In this document: piece by piece, positions 20,486 through 29,674 of the stretch
How positions within the stretch are numbered: position 1 is the stretch's first letter
Layout: every line of letters begins with the position of its first letter
Source: Pleurodeles waltl
Taxonomy: Eukaryota > Chordata > Amphibia > Caudata > Salamandridae
NCBI RefSeq assembly: GCF_031143425.1
Contig: NC_090451.1
Span: 353,532,339 to 353,596,338 of the forward strand
Direction of reading: 5' to 3'
DNA length: 64,000 nt
Made by a program: the position numbers and the translations under genes
The notes under the pieces: generated by a model
The model's database searches: none
What the model was told of the DNA's origin: nothing
The model's input: only the letters and a program-made list of their open reading frames with translations

Positions 20486-22957
20486 ATGTCTGGCACAGGC
20501 CAAAAAGTTGAACTGTCCAAACTTGCATATGATCACCTTAGCTGGAAAGGAGCAAGGAGTCTCTGCATAGAGAGAGGTTTGAGTGTAGGGAAGAATCCTT
20601 CTTTAGAACTGTTAATTAATATGCTTAGAGTACAGGATAAGGCCATAAGTGCCCAATCTGTAGAAAAAGTAGCTAATGGTTCTCAATCTGATCCAGGGAC
20701 TCCCCCAGGAAAAGGTTCAGGAAAGAAACTTCTCAGCCTGCCCATTACTAGACAGTCTAGCATAGTTGGTACAGAAGTTGAATCACACCATACTGATGGT
20801 GTGCTCTCACATTACACTGGTAGCCAAGCTGTTAGGGTGCCCTCTGTAAGGGACAGGTCTCCTTCTGTTCATTCCCATCATACCTCTGTATCTAGAAATG
20901 TCCCTCCCACCCACCCTGATGACAGATTGTTAGAAAGGGAGCTCAATAGATTGAGAGTGGAGCAAACCAGACTGAAGCTCAAGAAGCAACAGCTGGATTT
21001 GGATAGACAGTCTTTAGAAATAGAGAGGGAAAGACAGAAGATGGGTTTAGATACCCATGGTGGCAGCAGCAGTATTCCCCATAGTCATCCTGCAAAAGAG
21101 CATGATTCCAGGAATCTGCATAAGATAGTTCCCCCTTACAAGGAGGGGGATGACATTAACAAGTGGTTTGCTGCACTTGAGAGGGCCTGTGCTGTACAGG
21201 ATGTCCCTCAAAAGCAGTGGGCTGCTATCCTATGGCTATCATTTACTGGAAAAGGTAGGGATAGGCTCCTTACTGTAAAAGAAAATGATGCTAACAATTT
21301 CCAAGTTCTTAAGAATGCACTCCTGGATGGTTATGGCTTAACCACTGAACAGTACAGGATAAAGTTCAGAGATACCAAAAAGGAGTCTTCACAAGACTGG
21401 GTTGATTTCATTGACCAGGCAGTGAAGGCCTTGGAGGGGTGGTTACATGGCAGTAAAGTTACTGATTATGACAGCCTGTATAACTTGATCCTGAGAGAGC
21501 ATATTCTTAATAATTGTGTGTCAGATTTGTTGCACCAGTACTTGGTGGACTCTGATCTGACCTCTCCCCAAGAATTGGGAAAGAAGGCAGACAAATGGGT
21601 CAGAACAAGAGTGAACAGAAAAGTTCATACAGGGGGTGACAAAGATGGCAACAAAAAGAAGGATGGTAAGTCTTCTGACAAGGGTGGGGACAAATCTAAA
21701 AATGAGTCTTCATCAGGCCCACAAAAACACTCTGGTGGGGGTGGTGGGCCCAAATCCTCCTTTAATCAGAACAAGGAAAAGAAACCATGGTGCTATTTAT
21801 GTAAAATAAAAGGCCATTGGACAACAGATCCCAGTTGTCCAAAGAAAGGCACCACAGCTCCTACCACTACAACCCCTACTGCTAAACCTAGTGTCCCTAC
21901 TAATAGCAGTTGTGGTGGGAGCAAACCTACTAATAGCCAATCCAAGGGAGTAGCTGGGCTCACTTTTGGTAATTTAGTTGGGGTTGGTCTGATTAGGGAG
22001 ACCACAGAGGCTACTTTAGTCTCTGAAGGGGCTATTGACTTAGCCACTTTGGTTGCTTGCCCCCATAACTTGGAGAAGTACAAGCAACTAACCCTAATAA
22101 ATGGTGTTGAGGTCCAGGCCTACAGGGACACAGGTGCCAGTGTCACAATGGTGATTGAGAAACTGGTGCACCCTGAACAACACATACTTGGACACCAGTA
22201 CCAAGTAACCGATGCTCACAACATAACACAAAGCCACCCCATGGCTGTTGTAAATCTCAACTGGGGGGGGGTATCTGGTCCAAAGAAAGTTGTGGTAGCT
22301 TCAGATTTACCTGTAGACTGTCTATTAGGGAACGATTTGGAGACATCAGCTTGGTCAGATGTGGAGTTGGAGGCCCATGCAGCAATGCTGGGCATCCCAG
22401 GGCATATTTTTGCTTTGACAAGGGCTCAGGCCAAAAAGCAAAAAGGACAGGGAAGCTTGGATCCTGGAACAATGGACCAAGTGCTCCCTAAAGCTAGGGC
22501 TAGTAGAAGCAAACCACTTCCTACTATCCCTCCCTCTACAGTGGATTCTACTTCTGAGGAAGAGGAATTCCCTCCCTGTGCAGAACCTACACCAGAGGAG
22601 CTGGAAGCAGACACTGCTGAGCTTTTGGGTGAAGGGGGGCCTGCCAGAGAGGAGCTGAGTGTGGCACAGCAAACCTGTCCCACATTAGAGGGTCTCAGAC
22701 AGCAAGCTGTCAAACAGGCTAATGGGGATGTCAGTGACTCACACAGAGTTTACTGGGAGGACAACCTCTTGTACACTGAGCATAGGGATCCTAAACCTGG
22801 AGCTGCCAGGAGATTAGTGATCCCTCAGGAGTACAGAAAGTTCCTCCTAACACTGGCACATGACATTCCCTTAGCTGGGTACCTGGGTCAAATGAAAACT
22901 TGGGACAGATTGGTACCACTGTTTCATTGGCCTAGGATGTCTGAGGACACAAAATAA
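20486..22957 (+). CDS. gag-pol: Gag-protease plus start of integrase, element G
   Basis: 823 codons from MSGTGQKVEL. Residues 10-50 resemble a SAP-like DNA-binding motif, and 149-192 form a charged coiled coil. The capsid begins near 220 (EGDDINKWFAALERAC), and 285-371 resemble the SCAN domain (TTEQYRIKFRD, ALEGWLHGSKV, LREHILNNCVSDLLHQYL). The zinc knuckle begins at Cys436 with spacing CX2CX4HX6C. Retropepsin has D548TGAS and closes with CLLGNDLE. The frame then enters the integrase zinc domain, where the second His is Tyr (AGYLGQ), and stops at TAA 22955-22957. The related sequence in F has a sense codon there (SEDTKEFC), and the frame continues on the same phase beyond, so this is one nonsense change. 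Confidence 0.9.
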   Translation: MSGTGQKVELSKLAYDHLSWKGARSLCIERGLSVGKNPSLELLINMLRVQDKAISAQSVEKVANGSQSDPGTPPGKGSGKKLLSLPITRQSSIVGTEVESHHTDGVLSHYTGSQAVRVPSVRDRSPSVHSHHTSVSRNVPPTHPDDRLLERELNRLRVEQTRLKLKKQQLDLDRQSLEIERERQKMGLDTHGGSSSIPHSHPAKEHDSRNLHKIVPPYKEGDDINKWFAALERACAVQDVPQKQWAAILWLSFTGKGRDRLLTVKENDANNFQVLKNALLDGYGLTTEQYRIKFRDTKKESSQDWVDFIDQAVKALEGWLHGSKVTDYDSLYNLILREHILNNCVSDLLHQYLVDSDLTSPQELGKKADKWVRTRVNRKVHTGGDKDGNKKKDGKSSDKGGDKSKNESSSGPQKHSGGGGGPKSSFNQNKEKKPWCYLCKIKGHWTTDPSCPKKGTTAPTTTTPTAKPSVPTNSSCGGSKPTNSQSKGVAGLTFGNLVGVGLIRETTEATLVSEGAIDLATLVACPHNLEKYKQLTLINGVEVQAYRDTGASVTMVIEKLVHPEQHILGHQYQVTDAHNITQSHPMAVVNLNWGGVSGPKKVVVASDLPVDCLLGNDLETSAWSDVELEAHAAMLGIPGHIFALTRAQAKKQKGQGSLDPGTMDQVLPKARASRSKPLPTIPPSTVDSTSEEEEFPPCAEPTPEELEADTAELLGEGGPAREELSVAQQTCPTLEGLRQQAVKQANGDVSDSHRVYWEDNLLYTEHRDPKPGAARRLVIPQEYRKFLLTLAHDIPLAGYLGQMKTWDRLVPLFHWPRMSEDTK

Positions 22958-25444
22958 TTTTGTAAGTCCTGTGAAACCTGTCAAGCCAGTGGCAAGACAG
23001 GTGGCACTCCAAAGGCACCCCTTATCCCACTGCCTGTGGTTGGGGTTCCCTTTGAAAGGGTAGGGGTTGACATAGTTGGCCCCCTTGACCCTCCTACTGC
23101 TTCAGGCAATAGGTTTATCTTGGTGGTAGTGGACCATGCCACAAGATATCCTGAAGCTATTCCTTTAAGGACCACTACAGCTCCTGCAGTGGCAAAGGCC
23201 CTCCTGGGAATATTTTCCAGGGTGGGCTTCCCAAAGGAAGTAGTATCAGACAGGGGAAGTAATTTCATGTCTGCATACTTAAAGGCCATGTGGAAGGAGT
23301 GTGATGTAACTTACAAGTTCACAACACCCTATCATCCACAAACAAATGGACTGGTAGAGAGATTTAATAAAACTCTCAAAGGCATGATTATGGGACTCCC
23401 TGAAAAACTCCGCAGGAGATGGGATATCCTTCTACCATGCCTCCTTTTTGCCTACAGGGAGGTACCCCAGAAAGGAGTGGGCTTCAGCCCCTTTGAACTT
23501 CTTTTTGGACACCCTGTTAGGGGTCCACTCACACTTGTAAAGGAGGGTTGGGAACAACCTTTAAAAGCTCCTAAGCAGGATATTGTGGATTATGTACTTG
23601 GCCTCAGATCAAGGATGGCTGAGTACATGAAAAAGGCCAGTAAAAACCTTCAGGCCAGCCAAGAGCTCCAGAAGCAATGGCATGATCAGAAGGCTGTTTT
23701 GGTTCAGTACCAACCAGGGCAGAAAGTGTGGGTCTTGGAGCCTGTGGCCCCAAGAGCACTCCAAGATAAATGGAGTGGACCCCACACAATTGTTGAAAAG
23801 AAGGGTGAAGTCACCTACTTGGTTGACTTAGGCACTGCCAGGAGTCCCCTTAGGGTGCTCCATGTCAACCGCCTGAAACCCTACTATGACAGGGCTGATC
23901 TCACCCTGCTCATGGCAACAGATGAGGGACAGGAAGAAGACAGTGATCCTCTACCTGATCTCTTCTCTTCCACAGAACAAGATGCTCTTGTGGAAGGTGT
24001 AGTTTTGGCTGATTGTCTTACTGCTGAGCAGAAAGATAATTGCATAAATCTCCTAGGACAATTTTCAGAACTCTTCTCCATTGTGCCAGGCACCACTTCT
24101 TGGTGTGAGCACACTATAGATACTGGAGACAGTTTACCTGTCAAAAGTAAGATCTATAGGCAGCCTGACCATGTCAGGGACTGCATAAAGCAAGAGGTTC
24201 AGAAAATGTTGGAACTAGGAGTGGTTGAGCACTCTGACAGTCCATGGGCTTCTCCTGTGGTACTGGTACCAAAACCCAATTCTAAAGATGGAAAGAAGGA
24301 AATGAGGTTTTGTGTAGACTATAGAGGTCTCAACTTGGTAACCAAAACAGATGCTCACCCTATACCCAGGGCAGATGAGCTAATAGATACACTGGCATCT
24401 GCCAAGTATCTAAGCACTTTTGATTTGACTGCAGGGTATTGGCAGATCAAAATGTTAGAAGATGCTAAACCTAAGACTGCATTTTCTACCATTGGAGGAC
24501 ATTACCAGTTTACTGTAATGCCTTTTGGGTTGAAAAATGCACCTGCCACTTTTCAGAGGTTGGTGAACACAGTCCTGCAAGGGCTGGAAGCTTTCAGTGC
24601 AGCATATTTGGACGATATAGCTGTCTTTAGCTCCAGCTGGGATGATCACCTGGTCCACCTTTGGAAAGTTTTGGAGGCCCTGCAAAAGGCAGGCCTCACT
24701 ATCAAGGCTTCAAAGTGCCAGATAGGGCAGGGTAAGGTGGTTTATCTGGGACACCTTGTTGGTGGGGAACAGATTGCACCACTTCAGGGGAAAATCCAAA
24801 CTATTATTGATTGGGTTCCCCCTACCACTCAGACTCAGGTGAGAGCCTTCCTAGGCCTCACTGGGTATTACAGGAGGTTCATTAAGAACTATGGCTCCAT
24901 TGCAGCCCCTCTTAATGACCTCACATCCAAGAAAATGCCTAAAAAGGTATTATGGACAGCAAACTGTCAGAAAGCTTTTGAGGAGCTGAAGCAGGCCATG
25001 TGCTCTGCACCTGTCCTGAAAAGCCCTTGTTACTCTAAAAAATTCTATGTCCAAACTGATGCATCTGAATTAGGAGTAGGGGCAGTCCTATCACAACTTA
25101 ATTCTGAGGGCCAGGATCAACCTGTTGCTTTTATTAGTAGAAGGTTGACCCCTAGAGAAAAGCGTTGGTCTGCCATTGAGAGGGAGGCCTTTGCTGTGGT
25201 CTGGGCTCTGAAGAAGTTGAGGCCATACCTGTTTGGCACTCACTTCATTGTTCAGACAGACCACAAACCTCTACTTTGGCTAAAACAAATGAAAGGTGAA
25301 AATCCTAAATTGTTGAGGTGGTCCATATCCCTACAGGGAATGGACTATACAGTGGAACATAGACCTGGGAGTAGCCACTCCAATGCAGATGGATTCTCCA
25401 GATATTTCCACTTAGACAATGAAGACTCATCAGGTAATGGCTAG
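22958..25444 (+). CDS. pol: Integrase-reverse transcriptase-RNase H, element G
   Basis: Open continuation of the same frame after the stop; the first ATG is at 23036. The integrase Cys pair (CKSCETCQ) comes first. The catalytic core has Asp at 23069, Asp at 23249 (SDRGSNF) and Glu at 23357, exactly 35 residues after the second Asp. A GPY/F-like C-terminal module follows (WSGPHTIVEKKGEVTYLVDL, LHVNRLKPYY; about 23770-23888). RT has MRFCVDYRGLN, FDLTAGYWQIK, MPFGLKNAPATFQRL and YLDD at 24605-24616. RNase H shows Asp in QTDASELGVG, Glu in AIEREAFA and Asp in QTDHKPLLWL. All RT and RNase H catalytic residues I can name are intact. Without readthrough of the stop this part would not be made from the gag start. 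Confidence 0.9.
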   Translation, partial: FCKSCETCQASGKTGGTPKAPLIPLPVVGVPFERVGVDIVGPLDPPTASGNRFILVVVDHATRYPEAIPLRTTTAPAVAKALLGIFSRVGFPKEVVSDRGSNFMSAYLKAMWKECDVTYKFTTPYHPQTNGLVERFNKTLKGMIMGLPEKLRRRWDILLPCLLFAYREVPQKGVGFSPFELLFGHPVRGPLTLVKEGWEQPLKAPKQDIVDYVLGLRSRMAEYMKKASKNLQASQELQKQWHDQKAVLVQYQPGQKVWVLEPVAPRALQDKWSGPHTIVEKKGEVTYLVDLGTARSPLRVLHVNRLKPYYDRADLTLLMATDEGQEEDSDPLPDLFSSTEQDALVEGVVLADCLTAEQKDNCINLLGQFSELFSIVPGTTSWCEHTIDTGDSLPVKSKIYRQPDHVRDCIKQEVQKMLELGVVEHSDSPWASPVVLVPKPNSKDGKKEMRFCVDYRGLNLVTKTDAHPIPRADELIDTLASAKYLSTFDLTAGYWQIKMLEDAKPKTAFSTIGGHYQFTVMPFGLKNAPATFQRLVNTVLQGLEAFSAAYLDDIAVFSSSWDDHLVHLWKVLEALQKAGLTIKASKCQIGQGKVVYLGHLVGGEQIAPLQGKIQTIIDWVPPTTQTQVRAFLGLTGYYRRFIKNYGSIAAPLNDLTSKKMPKKVLWTANCQKAFEELKQAMCSAPVLKSPCYSKKFYVQTDASELGVGAVLSQLNSEGQDQPVAFISRRLTPREKRWSAIEREAFAVVWALKKLRPYLFGTHFIVQTDHKPLLWLKQMKGENPKLLRWSISLQGMDYTVEHRPGSSHSNADGFSRYFHLDNEDSSGNG

Positions 25445-25459
25445 TCTTATTGTCCTTCG

Positions 25460-25474
25460 TTTGGGGGGGGGTTG
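25460..25474 (+). other. Polypurine tract of element G
   Basis: TTT followed by nine G and TTG, directly before the 3' LTR. It would prime plus-strand DNA synthesis. Confidence 0.75.
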
Positions 25475-28469
25475 TGTAGGAAAGTACCATCTTGCCTGGC
25501 ATGTTGCCCCCATTTTTCACTGTATATATGTTGTTTTAGTTGTATGTGTCACTGGGACCCTGGTAACCCAGGGCCCCAGTGCTCATAAGTGTGCCTGAAT
25601 GTGTTACCTGTGTAGTGACTAACTGTCTCACTGAGGCTCTGCTAATCAGAACCTCAGTGGTTATGCTCTCTCATTTCTTTCCAAATTGTCACTGACAGGC
25701 TAGTGACCATTTTTACCAATTTACATTGGCTTACTGGAACACCCTTATAATTCCCTAGTATATGGTACTGAGGTACCCAGGGTATTAGGGTTCCAGGAGA
25801 TCCCTATGGGCTGCAGCATTTCTTTTGCCACCCATAGGGAGCTCTGACAATTCTTACACAGGCCTGCCACTGCAGCCTGAGTGAAATAACGTCCACGTTA
25901 TTTCACAGCCATTTTACACTGCACTTAAGTAACTTATAAGTCACCTATATGTCTAACCTTTACCTGGTAAAGGTTAGGTGCAAAGTTACTTAGTGTGAGG
26001 GCACCCTGGCACTAGCCAAGGTGCCCCCACATTGTTCAGAGCCAATTCACTGAACTTTGTGAGTGCGGGGACACCATTACACGCGTGCACTACATATAGG
26101 TCACTACCTATATGTAGCTTCACCATGGTAACTCCGAATATGGCCATGTAACATGTCTATGATCATGGAATTGCCCCCTCTATGCCATCCTGGCATTGTT
26201 GGTACAATTCCATGATCCCAGTGGTCTGTAGCACAGACCCTGGTACTGCCATACTGCCCTTCCTGGGGTTTCTCTGCAGCTGCTGCTGCTGCCAACCCCT
26301 CAGACAGGCAGCTGCCCTCCTGGGGTCCAGCCAGGCCTGGCCCACGATGGCAGAACAAAGAACTTCCTCTGAGAGAGGGTGTGACACCCTCTCCCTTTGG
26401 AAAATGGTGTGAAGGCAGGGGAGGAGTAGCCTCCCCCAGCCTCTGGAAATGCTTTGTTGGGCACAGATGTGCCCAATTCTGCATAAGCCAGTCTACACCG
26501 GTTCAGGGACCCCTTAGCCCCTGCTCTGGCGCGAAACTGGACAAAGGAAAGGGGAGTGACCACTCCCCTGACCTGCACCTCCCCTGGGAGGTGTCCAGAG
26601 CTCCTCCAGTGTGCTCCAGACCTCTGCCATCTTGGAAACAGAGGTGCTGCTGGCACACTGGACTGCTCTGAGTGGCCAGTGCCACCAGGTGACGTCAGAG
26701 ACTCCTTGTGATAGGCTCCTTCAGGTGTTAGTAGCCTTTCCTCTCTCCTAGGTAGCCAAACCCTCTTTTCTGGCTATTTAGGGTCTCTGTCTCTGGGGAA
26801 ACTTTAGATAACGAATGCATGAGCTCAGCCGAGTTCCTCTGCATCTCCCTCTTCACCTTCTGATAAGGAATCGACCGCTGACCGCGCTGGAAGCCTGCAA
26901 ACCTGCAACATAGTAGCAAAGACGACTACTGCAACTCTGTAACGCTGATCCTGCCGCCTTCTCGACTGTTTTCCTGCTTGTGCATGCTGTGGGGGTAGTC
27001 TGCCTCCTCTCTGCACCAGAAGCTCCGAAGAAATCTCCCGTGGGTCGACGGAATCTTCCCCCTGCAACCACAGGCACCAAAAAGCTGCATCTCCGGTCCC
27101 TTGGGTCTCCTCTCAGCACGACGAGCGAGGTCCCTCGAATCCAGCGACACCGTCCAAGTGACTCCCACAGTCCAGTGACTCTTCAGCCCGAGTTTGGTGG
27201 AGGTAAGTCCTTGCCTCACCTCGCTGGGCTGCATTGCTGGGAACCGCGACTTTGCAAGCTTCTCCGGCCCCTGTGCACTTCCGGCGGAAATCCTTCGTGC
27301 ACAGCCAAGCCTGGGTCCACGGCACTCTAACCTGCATTGCACGACTTTCTAAGTTGGTCTCCGGCGACGTGGGACTCCTTTGTGCAACTTCGGCGAGCAC
27401 CGTTTCACGCATCCTCGTAGTGCCTGTTTCTGGCACTTCTCCGGGTGCTACCTGCTTCAGTGAGGGCTCCTTGTCTTGCTCGACGTCCCCTCTCTCTGCA
27501 GGTCCAATTTGCGACCTCCTGGTCCCTCCTGGGCCCCAGCAGCGTCCAAACACGCCAAACGCACGATTTGCGTGTAGCAAGGCTTGTTGGCGTCCATCCG
27601 GCGGGAAAACACTTCTGCACGACTCTCCAAGGCGTGGGGGATCCATCCTCCAAAGGGGAAGTCTCTAGCCCTTGTCGTTCCTGCAGTATTCACAGCTCTT
27701 CAGCCTAGAAAGAGCTTCTTTGCACCAACCGCTGGCATTTCTTGGGCATCTGCCCACCTCCGAGCTGCTTGTGACTTTTGGACTTGGTCCCCTTGTTCCA
27801 CAGGTACCTTCAGACAGGAATCCATCGTTGTTGCATTGCTGATTTGTGTTTTCCTTGCATTCTCCCTCTAACACGACTATTTTGTCCTTAGGGGAACTTT
27901 GGTGCACTTTGCACTCACTTTTCAGGGTCTTGGGGAGGGTTATTTTGGTAACTCTCACTATTTTCTAATAGTCCCAGCGACCCTCTACAAGGTCACATAG
28001 GTTTGGGGTCCATTCGTGGTTCGCATTCCACTTCTGGAGTATATGGTTTGTGTTGCCCCTATCCCTATGTTTCCCCATTGCATCCTATTGTAACTATACA
28101 TTGTTTGCACTGTTTTCTAAGACTATACTGCATATTTTTGCTATTGTGTATATATATCTTGTGTATATTTCCTATCCTCTCACTGAGGGTACACTCTAAG
28201 ATACTTTGGCATATTGTCATAAAAATAAAGTACCTTTATTTTTAGTATAACTGTGTATTGTGTTTTCTTATGATATTGTGCATATGACACTAAGTGGTAC
28301 TGTAGTAGCTTCACACGTCTCCTAGTTCAGCCTGAGCTGCTTTGCTAAGCTACCATTATCTATCAGCCTAAGCTGCTAGACACCCTATACACTAATAAGG
28401 GATAACTGGGCCTGGTGCAAGGTGCAAGTACCCCTTGGTACTCACTACAAGCCAGTCCAGCCTCCTACA
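25475..28469 (+). repeat. 3' LTR of element G (2995 bp)
   Basis: Same length and ends as the 5' LTR. Differences seen by eye include GTTGCCCC for GTTACCCC near the start, CACCTATATG for CACATATATG, and CAAACACGCC for CAAAAACGCC. Confidence 0.95.
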
Positions 28470-29159
28470 CATAGTACCTGTGTGTGAGGGCACCCCTGCA
28501 CTAGCAGAGGTGCCCCCACGTTGTCCAGGCTGATTTTCCCAGACTTCGTGAGTGCGGGGACACCATTGTAAGTGTGCAGTACATATAGGTCAATACACAT
28601 ATGTAGCTTCACAGTGGCAACTCCGAATATGGCCATGTGAGGTGTCTAGGAACCAGAAATTGTAGCCCCAATCTGATTCTGGTATTGGGGGGGGCAATTC
28701 CATGCACCCAGGGGGCTCCACCATGGGCTCCCAGTACTGCTATACCAGCCTTCTGAGGTTTTCACTGCGGCCCCAGCTGCTGCTACCTCACAGAAAGGCC
28801 CCTGCCCTCCTGGTGCTTGAGCAGCTCAGTCCAAGGAAGGCAAAACAATGCATTTCCTTTAGGAGAGGGGTATTACTTCCTCTCCCTTTGGAACTAGGTG
28901 TTACAGGCATGGAAGGGGTTTCTTCTCAAAGCCTATGGAAGTGCTTTGAAGGGCACAGATGGTGCCCTCCTTGCATAATCCAGTCTACACCGGTTCAGGG
29001 ACCCTCACTCCCTGCTCTGGTGTGAAACTGGACAAAGGAAAGGGGGGTGACCAATCCCCTGTCCATCACCACCCCAGGGGTGGTGCCCAGAGCTCCTCCC
29101 GAGCATCCCTGGGTTCTGTCATCTTGTTTTCAGGATGGTCAGGGAACTGTGGGAGTATG
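28470..29159 (+). repeat. LTR fragment right of element G, with CATAG duplication
   Basis: Continuation of the LTR at 16696-17219. Bases 28470-28474 are the second CATAG. Its sequence follows the U3 order (GGGCACC stem, ACATATAGG stem, CCGAATATGGCCATG, GACAAAGGAAAGG), then stops at 29159 where a minus-strand LTR begins. Confidence 0.75.
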
Positions 29160-29674
29160 TGTAGGAGGCTGGCCTGGCTTATAGTGGGTACCTTGTGGTA
29201 CCTACACCTTGTGCCAGGTCCAGTTATCTCTTATTAGTAGATTAGAAGTGTTCTAGCAGCTTAGTCTGATAGAGGTAGCTATAGCAGAGCAGCTTAGGCT
29301 GAACTAGGAGACATGCAAAGCTCCTACTATACCACTTATATCACTTAGCACTATATCATAGGAAAACACAATACTCAGAGTTAATAAAAATAAAGGTACT
29401 TTATTTTAGTGACAATGTGCCAAAAGTACCTCAGAGGATATACTCCCTTAGGAGGTAAGTAATATACACCAAATATACACACAAACCAAAGTCAGGTAAG
29501 TAAACAGTTAGAAAAGTAGTGCAAACACTGTAGAACACAATAGAATGCAATAGGAGACTATAGGCCTAGGGGCAACACAAACCAAACACTCCAAAAGTGG
29601 AATTCGAACCACGAATGTACCCCAGGCCTAGTGTAGTGTGTAGAGGGTTGCTGGGAGTGTAAGAAAACACTAAG
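29160..29674 (-). repeat. Minus LTR fragment, U5/R side
   Basis: Begins TGTAGGAGGCTGGCCTGG (reverse of an LTR 3' end) and carries the reverse complement of the AATAAA signal region. Interrupted by the solo LTR and continued at 32676. Bases 29670-29674 are CTAAG. Confidence 0.75.

Larger units (their letters stand above)
17220..28469 (+). mobile_element. Complete autonomous Gmr1-type Ty3/gypsy element G
   Basis: 11,250 bp with two LTRs of 2995 bp each, PBS, leader, one gag-pol frame (20486-25444, broken once), and a polypurine tract. It is flanked by CATAG duplications (17215-17219, 28470-28474). About ten differences between the two LTRs are visible by eye, so insertion was recent. Domain order is Gag capsid, zinc knuckle, protease, integrase, reverse transcriptase, RNase H, the copia-like order found in the Gmr1 branch of gypsy. 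There is no env frame. Confidence 0.95.

Noticed and set aside
20486..25444. Endogenous retrovirus with env
   Set aside because: The stop of pol is 30 bases from the 3' LTR and there is no further frame. The gene order also fits a Gmr1-type retrotransposon, not a vertebrate retrovirus.
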